Part shown: in pieces, positions 1 to 7,841 of the stretch
How the letters are laid out: each line of letters starts with the position of its first letter
How positions within the stretch are numbered: the first letter of the stretch is position 1
From: Paracoccaceae bacterium
Lineage (GTDB): Bacteria; Pseudomonadota; Alphaproteobacteria; Rhodobacterales; Rhodobacteraceae
NCBI GenBank assembly: GCA_027489355.1
Contig: JAIXZY010000074.1
Coordinates: 1 to 50,528 of the forward strand
Length of the DNA stretch: 50,528 nt
Direction: 5' to 3'
Position numbers and translations under genes: made by a program
The notes under the pieces: generated by a model
The model's database searches: none
What the model was told of the DNA's origin: nothing
What the model saw: the letters and a program-made list of their open reading frames with translations, nothing else

Positions 1-38
1 GCAAAGGCGTAGCCCGTGATCCTGTCCTTTCTGACCCG

Positions 39-755
39 ATGCCGGCAGGTCCGGACGTGATCCAGTCCGGCGGACCCTATTGCGGCCCCGCGCCAGTGCC
101 GGAGGATATCCTTCTGCGCTGGAACCTCGACCCCATCGTCCTTGCGCTTCTTCTTTCTCTCGCCTTCGTCTTCCGCAAGAACGGCCGCGGCCTTACCGCT
201 ACGGTGGTCCTTGTCGTGGCCTTCGTCTCGCCGCTCTGCGCGCTGTCCTCGGCGCTATTTGCGGCGCGCGTCCTGCACCACGTCCTGCTTGTCGCGGTCG
301 CCTCTCCGCTTCTTGCCTTTGCGGTGCCCGCCAGAACGCCGACCCCGGTCGGGTTGACCTTCCTTTTAGCCACGGCCGCGCTGTGGCTTTGGCACCTGCC
401 CGCGGCCTATGATGCCGCGCTGAAACAGGATGGTCTTTACTGGCTGATGCAGGTCAGTCTACTGGTGCCGGCCTTTGCCTTCTGGCGGGCGGTCCGGTCG
501 CAGCCCGCGGGAGCGGCGCTTGGCTGGGTGTTCCTTGCCTATCTGGCAATGGGGATGCTGGGCGCGATCCTGACGCTTGCTCCGCAGGGGCTTTATTCCA
601 CCCACGCTGTTGCCCCGATGCTCTGGGGCTTCACGCCGCTGGCGGACCAGCAGCTTGGCGGGCTGATCATGTGGATGCCCGCCGCCTTGCCCTATGCCGT
701 CTGGGGCGCGCTTGTTGCCCGTCGCGCCTGGCGGGCGATGGAGGCGGCGGCATGA
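39..755 (+). CDS. ctaG: CtaG-family cytochrome oxidase assembly protein (caa3 type)
   Basis: A 238-residue integral membrane protein with about six or seven hydrophobic segments between residues 28 and 228. The N-terminal stretch GGPYCGPAPVPEDILLRWN followed by LDP is typical of the Caa3_CtaG family, which was first defined in Bacillus and is unrelated to Cox11. The family is needed to assemble haem-copper oxidases, probably by helping copper or haem insertion in the cytoplasmic membrane. The frame stays open to the left edge of the window, so the true start could lie upstream of this ATG. Its stop overlaps the next start (ATGA), and the oxidase subunits lie about 1 kb downstream. That context supports a role in assembling the oxidase encoded here. 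The family call is firm; the start is less so. Confidence 0.85.
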   Translation: MPAGPDVIQSGGPYCGPAPVPEDILLRWNLDPIVLALLLSLAFVFRKNGRGLTATVVLVVAFVSPLCALSSALFAARVLHHVLLVAVASPLLAFAVPARTPTPVGLTFLLATAALWLWHLPAAYDAALKQDGLYWLMQVSLLVPAFAFWRAVRSQPAGAALGWVFLAYLAMGMLGAILTLAPQGLYSTHAVAPMLWGFTPLADQQLGGLIMWMPAALPYAVWGALVARRAWRAMEAAA

Positions 756-1258
756 GCTGGACCGACCTGATCCCCCATCTCAAGGCCCTGCACCTGGGCT
801 TCCTGGCGCTCTGGACTGCGGGGCTTCTTGCGCTGCCGCAGATGCTGGCCCGCCATGACCGCAGCCTGCTGAAGTCCGAGTTCACCCAGATCCGCCGCGC
901 CACGCATTATTCCTATGTCTGGGCCGTCACGCCCGCGGCCGTGCTGGCCATCGCCACCGGCGCAGCGCTGATCTTCCTGCGCGAGGTCTTCACCGTCTGG
1001 CTGTTTGCCAAGCTGGTGCTCGTCACGGGTCTGGTGGCCGTCCATGCCTGGATCGGTCACACGATCATCACCGTGGCCGAGACCGACGGACGCCACGAGC
1101 CGCCCGACGCGCTGGTTCCCGGGCTGATCCTGGTGGGGCTGATCCTTGGCATCCTGGTGCTGGTGCTGGCCAAGCCAGAGCTGGAGGAGCTGCCGGTGCC
1201 GGCCTGGCTTCAGGCCCCGCTTGGCCGGTCGTTGCCCTTCGATGTCCCCAACCGATAG
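752..1258 (+). CDS. CopD/HemJ-like four-helix membrane protein
   Basis: A 168-residue protein with four hydrophobic segments. It begins about 13 residues in with a His-containing first helix (HLKALHLGFLALWTAGL), followed by LPQMLARH. This resembles the CopD/HemJ (UPF0093) group, in which histidines of the first helices can bind haem or copper. The start overlaps the ctaG stop by ATGA, so the two are translationally coupled. The last 49 bp overlap the 3' end of the convergent DUF2231 gene. A role in copper or haem handling for the oxidase is inferred from family and position only. The protein is too divergent for a specific enzymatic call. Confidence 0.65.
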   Translation: MSWTDLIPHLKALHLGFLALWTAGLLALPQMLARHDRSLLKSEFTQIRRATHYSYVWAVTPAAVLAIATGAALIFLREVFTVWLFAKLVLVTGLVAVHAWIGHTIITVAETDGRHEPPDALVPGLILVGLILGILVLVLAKPELEELPVPAWLQAPLGRSLPFDVPNR

Positions 1259-1743
1259 TCGAACACCAGTTTCCCGCCATGCCAGCCCGTCGCAGCCACC
1301 ACCAAGACCGCGAAGCCCGACAGGAGGAGGCCCCAGGGCAGCACCGCCGTCTCGTATCCGCCAAGCCGCCAGCCCCAGTTCAGGCCCAGAAGCGACAAGA
1401 GCATCACCGCGATGACGAAGTGCGTCCAGGCCGCCGCGCGGATGCGGATGCCGGGAACGAACAGAAGTTCCAGCGTCCCGGTGACGCCCGCCAAGAGCCC
1501 GAACAGGAACGCCGTCCCGCAGGCCCAGAGCGCCGCCCAGGCCCAGCGACCCTCTCCCGACCACCAGTAAAAGAGGTCCGCCCCGAAGGCGCAGAAAGTC
1601 AGCGCCACAGGGAAGGCCACGGACATCGCGTGCAGCGGGTGGCCCAGGATGGCGATGCGGGATTCGGTCTGGTTGAAATCCGGATGGCTGGCAATCGGGT
1701 CGCCGGCAGAGGCCGCTTCGTCCGGTTCGGGGTCCCTGGTCAC
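1210..1743 (-). CDS. DUF2231-family membrane protein
   Basis: A 177-residue protein with a polar N-terminus, then four transmembrane segments. It carries the DUF2231 hallmark GHPLHAMSVAFPVAL near residue 32. The function of DUF2231 is unknown; these proteins often sit beside oxidases and dehydrogenases and may bind haem through the conserved histidines. I chose the GTG at 1743 because AAGGAG lies six bases upstream of it. An ATG 27 codons further upstream (1824) has no such site and would run into subunit II. The gene is divergent from the subunit II gene and converges with the CopD-like gene, overlapping it by 49 bp at the 3' ends. Confidence 0.7.
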   Translation of the reverse strand: MTRDPEPDEAASAGDPIASHPDFNQTESRIAILGHPLHAMSVAFPVALTFCAFGADLFYWWSGEGRWAWAALWACGTAFLFGLLAGVTGTLELLFVPGIRIRAAAWTHFVIAVMLLSLLGLNWGWRLGGYETAVLPWGLLLSGFAVLVVAATGWHGGKLVFDYRLGTSKGNDRPSGA

Positions 1744-2427
1744 GGCAGGCTCCTTCGTGTCATCACCTGCGGGGCAACGCTGCAGGCGCTTGCCGGTTGC
1801 CAGGACCAGCTTTCCGTCCTGCACCCCGCGGGCCCGGCCGCCGCAGCCATCGCCGAGATCTGGTGGATCATGCTGGCGGGCAGCGCGGCGATCCTGTTAC
1901 TGGTCCTGGGCCTTTTGTCCGCCGCACTGCTGCGACGTCCTGCGATCCCGGAAGCCGAAACCGGCGGCCGCGTCTGGTTCTGGGGCTTCGGCCTTGGCTT
2001 TCCGCTGGTGACGCTTGCCGCGCTGACCCTTTACGGGCTGGTGATCGGCGAACGGCTTCTGCCGCGTGACGCCCCCGACCTTGCCACCGTCGAGGCCGAA
2101 GCGCGGCAATGGGCCTGGACCTTCACCTACCCGGACGCCCCCGGCCTTGCGACCGATGGCGTCCTGCACATTCCTGCGGGCCGCCCGGTTGATGTCCGCA
2201 TCACCAGCCGCGATGTGATCCATTCCTTCTGGGTTCCCCGGCTTGCCGGAAAGCTGGACGCCATCCCCGGCCACGTGAATATCTTGCGGATCGAAGCCCC
2301 CGCTGCCGGCACATTCGCAGGCCAAAGCGCCGAGTTCAGCGGTGAGGGCTATCTGGGCCATGTCTTCACGGTCCAGGCCCACGATCCCGCCGCGTGGGCG
2401 CGCTTCCTCGCCGGAGGCACCCCATGA
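1684..2427 (+). CDS. Haem-copper oxidase subunit II without CuA ligands
   Basis: The order is an N-terminal lipobox-like LAGC (Cys39 with this start), two transmembrane helices (about 56-80 and 101-122) and a periplasmic cupredoxin domain. ARQWAWTFTYPD and DVIHSFWVP are classic subunit II motifs. The CuA loop CxExCxxxHxxM reads S215-A-E217-F-S219-G-E-G-Y223-L-G-H226, so both Cys, the second His and the Met are replaced. Only His180 and the Glu remain. Subunits that have lost CuA in this way occur in quinol oxidases. The start is unsettled: there is no ATG, GTG or TTG in frame close to the lipobox. The ATG at 1684 overlaps the divergent DUF2231 gene, a CTG lies at 1780, and the ATG at 1870 would cut the first helix. 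The stop overlaps the next start (ATGA). Confidence 0.85.
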   Translation: MAGNRVAGRGRFVRFGVPGHGRLLRVITCGATLQALAGCQDQLSVLHPAGPAAAAIAEIWWIMLAGSAAILLLVLGLLSAALLRRPAIPEAETGGRVWFWGFGLGFPLVTLAALTLYGLVIGERLLPRDAPDLATVEAEARQWAWTFTYPDAPGLATDGVLHIPAGRPVDVRITSRDVIHSFWVPRLAGKLDAIPGHVNILRIEAPAAGTFAGQSAEFSGEGYLGHVFTVQAHDPAAWARFLAGGTP

Positions 2428-4904
2428 CCCAAAGGACGGCGCTCCGGCTGCACAAGGCGCTGGCCCGAATCTGGGCGCCGGAACCCGGCTGGCGCGGCTG
2501 GCTGACCACGAACAACAACAACGACATCGGCCGGCTTTTCCTGGCCGTCGCCACCGGCTTCTTCGTGATCGGCGGCATCCTCGCCATGCTGATCCGGGCG
2601 CAGCTTGCCACGCCCGGTTCGGCCTTCATGGGACCCGAGGCCTACAACCAGGTCTTCACGATGCATGGCACCGTGATGATGTTCCTGTTTGCCATCCCCT
2701 TCTTCGAGGCGCTGTCCATGCTCCTTTTGCCCGGGATGCTGGGGACCCGCGATCTCGCCTTTCCACGGCTCGGGGCCTACGGCCTCTGGGTCTACATCTT
2801 TGGTGGCAGCGCGGTGATCATCGCCATGCTGATGGGTCTTGCCCCCGACGGAGGTTGGTTCATGTATCCGCCCCTCACCTCGGCCGCCTTCTCGCCCGGT
2901 CTCGGCGCGGATGTCTGGCTTCTCGGCATCACCTCGATCGAGGTCTCGGCCATCGCCACGGCGGTCGAGGTCGTCGTGACCGTCCTGCGCTACCGCGCCG
3001 CCGGGATGAGCCTGTCACGGATGCCGATCTTCGCCTGGTACATCCTGGTCGTGTCGGTGATGATCCTGACCGCCTTCCCGCCGATGATCCTGGGCTCGCT
3101 GCTTCTGGAAACGGAACGCGCGCTCGACTGGCCGTTCTTCCAGGTGGAGAACGGTGGCGATCCCCTTTTGTGGCAGCACCTTTTCTGGCTGTTCGGCCAC
3201 CCCGAGGTCTACATCATCTTCCTTCCCGCCGCCGGGATGATCGCGACGATCCTGCCGGTGATGTCGCGGACGACGCTGCTTGGCTACGGCTGGGTCGTGG
3301 CGGCGGCGGTGTCGCTGGCGGTCCTGAGCTTCGGGCTTTGGGTCCACCACATGTTCACCACCGGTATCCCGCATCTCGGCCTGGCCTTCTTCTCCGCCGC
3401 CTCGACGCTGGTGGCGGTGCCGACCTCGGTCATGATCTTCTCCTGGATCGGGACGCTGTGGAAGGGCCGGGTGCGGATGGAGCTGCCGATGCTCTGGCTC
3501 CTTGGCTTCTTTGCCACCTTCGTCATCGGCGGACTGACCGGAGTCATGCTGGCCGTCGTTCCCTTCAACTGGCAGGTCCACGACACGCATTTCGTCGTGG
3601 CCCACCTGCACTACGTCCTGATCGGCGGCTACGTCTTCCCGATGATTGCCGCCGTCACCTATTTCCAGCCGCTCCTGACCGGGCGGTTCCGGTATTTCCG
3701 GCTGGGCGAGGTTGCCTTCTGGCTGGTCGTCCCGGCGTTTCATGTCACCTTCCTGGCCGTCCATGTCGCGGGCCTTCTTGGCCAGCGTCGCCGGACCTGG
3801 ACCTATGACGAAGGCCAGGGATGGGAGATTCTGAACCTTGTCGCTTCGATTGCGTCCTTCGTGATGGCGATCGGCTTCGCGCTTGTGATCCTGGACATCC
3901 TGATCAACACTTTCGCGGGGCTGCGGGGCCAGCGGAACCCCTGGGGCGCGCCGACGCTGGAGTGGGCTGCGCCGACGCCCTCGCCGACCTACGGCTTCGG
4001 CTCGATCCCCATCGTCCGGGGCCGCTATCCAATGGCGCTGGACCCCGACCTGCCCCAGCGCATCGCGAAAGGTGAGGGCTACCTGGCCGACACCGCGCGC
4101 AACCGGCGTGAGACGCTGATCGTCGACACCATGACCGGCGAGCCCGCCGAAGTCGCCGTGTTGCCCGGCAACTCGCGGCTGCCCTTTTTGCTGGCGGTCG
4201 TCACCAGCACTTCGTTCCTTGCGCCGCTGGTCGGGGCCTACTGGCTGTCGGCGCTGGCGCTTTCCGGGGTGGTGATCATCGCGCTGATCTGGGTCTGGCA
4301 GCTGGTGCCTGCCACGACAGAAGGGCCGGTCGATGCGGGCCGCGGCGCCCTGCTGCCCGTCGCGTCCGAGACCGCGAACCCGCCCGGCTGGTGGGGTTCG
4401 CTGTTCCTTCTGCTGGCCGACGGGGTTCATTTCGGCTCGCTGGTCTTCGGCTATGCCTTTCTCTGGACCGTCGCGCCGAACTGGCCGCCGTCCAGCTACC
4501 TCCGTTCCGAGGTCTGGCCGGTCATGCTGGCCCTTGGCGGCGCGGTGGCGCTGATCGCCGGTCCGCGCCTGCTTGCCCGTGCCATAGGAAGACCGGCCCT
4601 TCCGGGCCTGCTCGTCGCCACTTGCGGAGCCCTCGCGCTGGCCGCCGCAGCCGCCTCGGTCATGCTGGCGCGGCCTGCGCCCGAGGGCCACGCCTACGAT
4701 GCGACGCTCTGGCTTCTGGCCGGGCACACCGCCTTCCACGCCGCACTGGTGCTGATCATGCTGGGATACCTGTCACTGCGGCGGATCGCGGGGCACGCCT
4801 TGCGGGTCGGAGAAGCGCGGATCGTCTCGCTTTGGGCTGACTTCGCAGCCGCCACGGGCCTGGTTGCCCTAGGCGCGGCCTGGCTGCCGGGGGCCTTCGC
4901 ATGA
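2424..4904 (+). CDS. Haem-copper oxidase subunit I/III fusion
   Basis: A terminal oxidase core of 826 residues. Residues 1 to about 540 are subunit I. His81 and His396 are the low-spin haem ligands, His394 the high-spin ligand, and His259, His308 and His309 the CuB ligands. GHPEVY carries Glu261 and the Tyr263 that cross-links to His259. From about residue 580 a subunit III domain follows (NPPGWWGSLFLLLADGVHF onward). The D-channel Asp is present (Asp110). The Asn seven residues later in A-type enzymes is Gly117, and the K-channel Lys in VPTGIK is Met337 (VPTSVM). GGAGG lies seven bases before the ATG, which overlaps the subunit II stop. With the CuA-less subunit II, a quinol oxidase reducing O2 at the membrane is the likeliest product. 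Confidence 0.9.
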   Translation: MTQRTALRLHKALARIWAPEPGWRGWLTTNNNNDIGRLFLAVATGFFVIGGILAMLIRAQLATPGSAFMGPEAYNQVFTMHGTVMMFLFAIPFFEALSMLLLPGMLGTRDLAFPRLGAYGLWVYIFGGSAVIIAMLMGLAPDGGWFMYPPLTSAAFSPGLGADVWLLGITSIEVSAIATAVEVVVTVLRYRAAGMSLSRMPIFAWYILVVSVMILTAFPPMILGSLLLETERALDWPFFQVENGGDPLLWQHLFWLFGHPEVYIIFLPAAGMIATILPVMSRTTLLGYGWVVAAAVSLAVLSFGLWVHHMFTTGIPHLGLAFFSAASTLVAVPTSVMIFSWIGTLWKGRVRMELPMLWLLGFFATFVIGGLTGVMLAVVPFNWQVHDTHFVVAHLHYVLIGGYVFPMIAAVTYFQPLLTGRFRYFRLGEVAFWLVVPAFHVTFLAVHVAGLLGQRRRTWTYDEGQGWEILNLVASIASFVMAIGFALVILDILINTFAGLRGQRNPWGAPTLEWAAPTPSPTYGFGSIPIVRGRYPMALDPDLPQRIAKGEGYLADTARNRRETLIVDTMTGEPAEVAVLPGNSRLPFLLAVVTSTSFLAPLVGAYWLSALALSGVVIIALIWVWQLVPATTEGPVDAGRGALLPVASETANPPGWWGSLFLLLADGVHFGSLVFGYAFLWTVAPNWPPSSYLRSEVWPVMLALGGAVALIAGPRLLARAIGRPALPGLLVATCGALALAAAAASVMLARPAPEGHAYDATLWLLAGHTAFHAALVLIMLGYLSLRRIAGHALRVGEARIVSLWADFAAATGLVALGAAWLPGAFA

Positions 4905-5203
4905 CCGATGTCCTGCGGATTGCCCTGCCGTTCACGCTGTGGATCATCGGCTTCTGCGCGCTCTATGCGCTGCAGGGTCTTGTCTGCTCGCACCACTGGC
5001 CCGCGGGACTGGACGGGCGGACGGCCCTTGTCGCCGCCGCGGCGCTGTTCGTCCTGGGTCAGGGAGTGGTCCTGGCCGCGGTTCTGTCCCGTCCTGCGGC
5101 AACACGCTTTGCGCAGCGCGTGGCGACGATCCTTGCCGTCGCGGCCCTGGCGGCAGCGGTCTGGACCTCGCTTCCGGTTCTGGCGCTGACAGTCTGCGGC
5201 TAG
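4901..5203 (+). CDS. Small membrane protein of the oxidase operon
   Basis: A 100-residue protein with three hydrophobic helices (about 8-28, 42-62 and 74-96) and a CSHHW motif after the first. Its ATG overlaps the subunit I/III stop (ATGA), so it is co-translated with the oxidase. I recognise no family. Its size and place would fit an accessory or subunit IV-like component, but that rests on position alone. Its last four bases overlap the convergent dehydrogenase gene. Confidence 0.6.
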   Translation: MTDVLRIALPFTLWIIGFCALYALQGLVCSHHWPAGLDGRTALVAAAALFVLGQGVVLAAVLSRPAATRFAQRVATILAVAALAAAVWTSLPVLALTVCG

Positions 5204-6669
5204 GGTGCCGGGGCCGGTTCGGCGGGAGGAGCGGCGGGTTCGGCCGGGATCGCCGCAGGCTCGGCGGTACCGGCTGTGGCGACCCGATCGGTCTCGAACG
5301 GCGCATCGATGACCCTGCCGTCCGCCGGAGCGACCCGCCAGACGGTATTGCCGGCGTCGTCCGCAATCAGAAGCGCGCCCGTCCCGTCGATCCCCAGACC
5401 GACCGGGCGACCAAAGACCTTCTCCTCTGCCGCGGAGAGAAAGCCCGTCACCACATCCTGCGCCATGCCGTCGGGCCTGCCATCGCGGAACGGAACGTAG
5501 GACACCTTGTAACCGTTGAAGACCTCGCGGTTCCAGCTCCCGCGCTGACCGACAAAGGCCCCGTTCGCATAGGCCTGGGGCATTGCGGAGCCTTGGGTAA
5601 ACACCAGTCCCAAGGCCGCCACGTGGCTGGACAGTGCATAGTCCGGCGGGATCGCCGCCTGCACCAGATCAGGCCGCTGCGGTGCAACCCTTTCGTCGAC
5701 GTGCTGACCGTAATAGCTGTAGGGCCAGCCGTAGAACCCGTTTTCCCGGACCGAGGTCATGTAATCGGGCACCAGGTTCGGGCCCAGTTCGTCGCGCTCG
5801 TTGATGACCGCCCAAAGCTCGCCCGTCTCGGGGTGGAAGATCAGCCCGTTCGGATTGCGCAGGCCGGTGGCGAAAAGCTTCGACGCACCCGTGTCCCGGT
5901 CGATCTGCCAGATCGCGGCGCGACCCTTCTCGGCCTCCATCCCGTTCTCGGCCACGTTGGAGTTCGATCCGACCGAGGCGTAAAGCATCCTTCCGTCCGG
6001 GCTGAGAGCCAGGTCCTTGGTCCAGTGGTGGTTGAGCGGCCCGCCCGGCAAGAGCGTCACCAGCTCGGGCTGGGCGGTGATCTCGGTATCGCCCAGGGCA
6101 TAGGCATATTTCACCACCCCGTCAGCCAGAGCGACGTACAGCGTGCCGTCGATCCAGGCGACCCCGAAGGGCGAGTTCAGCCCCGTCAGCAGATCGTGCC
6201 GGTCGTCCACCACGCCGTCGCGGTCCGGGTCGCGCAGGAGGGTGATCAGGTTCGAGTCCGCTTGCGGCCCAGAGCCGCCGCCGGCCGCGGCTGCCATGAT
6301 CCAGCCGCGGATATAATCCTTTGGGCGGTACTTCGGTTTGCCTGCCGGTGCGCGGGACTGCACGACCAGCACGTCCCCGTTGGGCAGCGTATGCACCGTC
6401 CGCGGGTTGACGAGATCGGTCGCGTAGGCGCTGATCGTCAGCCCCTCGGCGACCTGCGGCGTCTGGCCTTTCGCCCAGCCGACAACCTCGCCCACGTTCA
6501 TCCCGGGCCAAAGGTCGATGTAGACCGGATCGGGCAACACCGGGTCCGGCCCGATCTGGCTGTATATGTCGAAGTCGCCCTCCTGCGCCCGGGCGCCGAT
6601 GGCCATTGCGGCGGCAAGGCTGATCCCGGTCAGAAGCAGGGCCGGCAGCGATAGGGTGAAGCGTGGCAT
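5200..6669 (-). CDS. Secreted sorbosone/glucose dehydrogenase-like beta-propeller
   Basis: A 489-residue protein with a Sec signal peptide ending ARA-QE at about residue 29. It then carries a six-bladed propeller of the glucose/sorbosone dehydrogenase (GSDH) family. Visible family blocks are NPRTVHTLPNGDVLV, LNHHWTKDLALSPDGRMLY, TGLRNPNGLIFHPETGELW, RENGFYGWPYSYYGQ and FVGQRGSWNRE. The family oxidises aldoses or L-sorbosone, usually with PQQ, and passes electrons into the respiratory chain. Residues after about 455 form an Ala/Pro-rich tail, possibly a cell-wall or surface spacer. No PQQ biosynthesis genes are in the window. The start ATG at 6669 gives the signal peptide; the frame extends further upstream but without signal-like sequence. 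It is convergent with the quinol-oxidase operon and may feed it electrons (inference). Confidence 0.85.
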   Translation of the reverse strand: MPRFTLSLPALLLTGISLAAAMAIGARAQEGDFDIYSQIGPDPVLPDPVYIDLWPGMNVGEVVGWAKGQTPQVAEGLTISAYATDLVNPRTVHTLPNGDVLVVQSRAPAGKPKYRPKDYIRGWIMAAAAGGGSGPQADSNLITLLRDPDRDGVVDDRHDLLTGLNSPFGVAWIDGTLYVALADGVVKYAYALGDTEITAQPELVTLLPGGPLNHHWTKDLALSPDGRMLYASVGSNSNVAENGMEAEKGRAAIWQIDRDTGASKLFATGLRNPNGLIFHPETGELWAVINERDELGPNLVPDYMTSVRENGFYGWPYSYYGQHVDERVAPQRPDLVQAAIPPDYALSSHVAALGLVFTQGSAMPQAYANGAFVGQRGSWNREVFNGYKVSYVPFRDGRPDGMAQDVVTGFLSAAEEKVFGRPVGLGIDGTGALLIADDAGNTVWRVAPADGRVIDAPFETDRVATAGTAEPAAIPAEPAAPPAEPAPAP

Positions 6670-6683
6670 CGGGCGTCCTCTCG

Positions 6684-7118
6684 TCAGGCGCGGAGCATGG
6701 GGTGAAACGCAAGCCGCCGCAGGGTGCCCGCGATCACCATGAGCACGACGGTGACCAGTGACAGTCCAAGGCCCAGAGGCATGATCGCGGACCAGCCGTC
6801 GCCGGCGTGGACCAGGCTGTTGACCAACGCGAGCGCAAGGATCACCACGCTTAGCAAGGCCTCGCCCCAGGCCGGGCGCTGGCGGTAAACAGCCAGACCG
6901 ATCAGCCAGAGGATCACGGCGATCCCGCCCACGACCAGGCCCGCGAACAGCAGCCACGCTGCGAAATCGCGCCACATCAGCACCGTTGTCTGGACGTAGG
7001 CCCAGTCGCAGACCAGCGCGAAGGTGAAGAAGGCGGCGGCAAATGTGCTGAAAGTGATTTGACCGGGCAGCGAGGCGCGGATCGATCGGTTGCGATAGGT
7101 CGAGGTCTGATAGGTCAT
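6684..7118 (-). CDS. DUF2231-family membrane protein paired with the dehydrogenase
   Basis: A 144-residue protein with four transmembrane helices and the DUF2231 pattern FFTFALVCDWAYVQTT...W in the first helix region. The chosen ATG at 7118 has AGGG shortly upstream; another start ten codons earlier adds nothing family-like. It lies 14 bp upstream of the GSDH-family gene in the same direction, so the two form an operon. DUF2231 proteins are often found next to sorbosone-dehydrogenase-like genes and may serve as membrane electron acceptors. That role is not demonstrated. Confidence 0.7.
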   Translation of the reverse strand: MTYQTSTYRNRSIRASLPGQITFSTFAAAFFTFALVCDWAYVQTTVLMWRDFAAWLLFAGLVVGGIAVILWLIGLAVYRQRPAWGEALLSVVILALALVNSLVHAGDGWSAIMPLGLGLSLVTVVLMVIAGTLRRLAFHPMLRA

Positions 7119-7216
7119 GGGAAGCCCTGCGCTGACTCTCTGCAGCAAGCCAACGTCCCGGACCCGGATTTCGTTCCGCCCGCCTTGCCCGAAGGCGACA
7201 CGGGCGCGCCGCCGCG

Positions 7217-7244
7217 CCCGCGCGTGGGGGCCCGCGCGTGGGGG
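7217..7244. repeat. Tandem 14-bp direct repeat in a non-coding gap
   Basis: The 14-base unit CCCGCGCGTGGGGG occurs twice head to tail. It lies in the 197-bp gap between the DUF2231 gene (start 7118) and the flavin reductase gene (end 7316). The rest of the gap shows no gene. The repeat is short and GC-rich and may be chance or a weak structure at the end of the flavin reductase transcript. Confidence 0.5.
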
Positions 7245-7315
7245 CTTGTGTGCTTCCGACTGGCGGACAGAGACTCAGGACCGGGCCTGCGGGCGGTGCA
7301 GGCCGGTGCGCTAGG

Positions 7316-7831
7316 TCAGGGGGCGGCGCGGCTCTCCTGGTCGCTCAGGGCGCGGTAAGCCCCGTTCCAGTAGATCAGGGCGCCCGCGCCCGGCGTCGTG
7401 CGAATGGCCCGGACGCGGCCGACCAGGATGGTGTGGGTGGCACGGTCGATCATCTCGTCCACCGTGCAGTCGAAGGCGGCGGGAGCGCCCTTCAGCAGGC
7501 GCGCACCGGTGACTGCGGTTTCCCACTCTGCCCCCTCATAGCGCGCGGCCCCCTTGATGCCGCCGAACCCCGAGAACCGCTCGGCCACCGGCTGATGTGC
7601 AGCGCCGAGCGAGGACCAGCCGAAGCGGCCGTACTTGACCAGCAGCGGATGGGCCGAAGCTGTGCGGTTGACGCAGGCCAGCAGCAATGGAGGCTCGGCC
7701 GACAGCGAGATGGCCGAAGTCACGACCAGGCCCGAAGCCTCCTCGCCGTCGCCCACGGTCAGGATGCTGCAGTTGCCCACGAAGGCGCGCATTGCGTCGC
7801 GGAACGCTTTTCCGGTCGGTTCTTCGGCCAT
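7316..7831 (-). CDS. Flavin reductase (NADH:FMN type)
   Basis: A 171-residue single-domain flavin reductase-like protein. It has the split-barrel FMN-binding pattern FRDAMRAFVGNCSILTVG, VTSAISLSAEPPLLLACVN and GRVRAI...ALIYWNGAYRAL near the C-terminus. Proteins of this kind (RutF, HpaC) reduce free FMN with NAD(P)H for a partner monooxygenase. The second ATG (7831) is preferred over that at 7837 because AAGGA sits seven bases before it and only one base before the other. It begins 10 bp after the stop of the RutA-like monooxygenase gene in the same operon, so it is the obvious partner. Confidence 0.85.
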   Translation of the reverse strand: MAEEPTGKAFRDAMRAFVGNCSILTVGDGEEASGLVVTSAISLSAEPPLLLACVNRTASAHPLLVKYGRFGWSSLGAAHQPVAERFSGFGGIKGAARYEGAEWETAVTGARLLKGAPAAFDCTVDEMIDRATHTILVGRVRAIRTTPGAGALIYWNGAYRALSDQESRAAP

Positions 7832-7841
7832 GTCCATTTCC

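Noticed and set aside
7119-7315. Possible small gene in the gap upstream of the DUF2231/dehydrogenase operon
   Set aside because: Frames here are Arg/Pro/Gly-rich with no ribosome site or family pattern. Only a short tandem repeat stands out.
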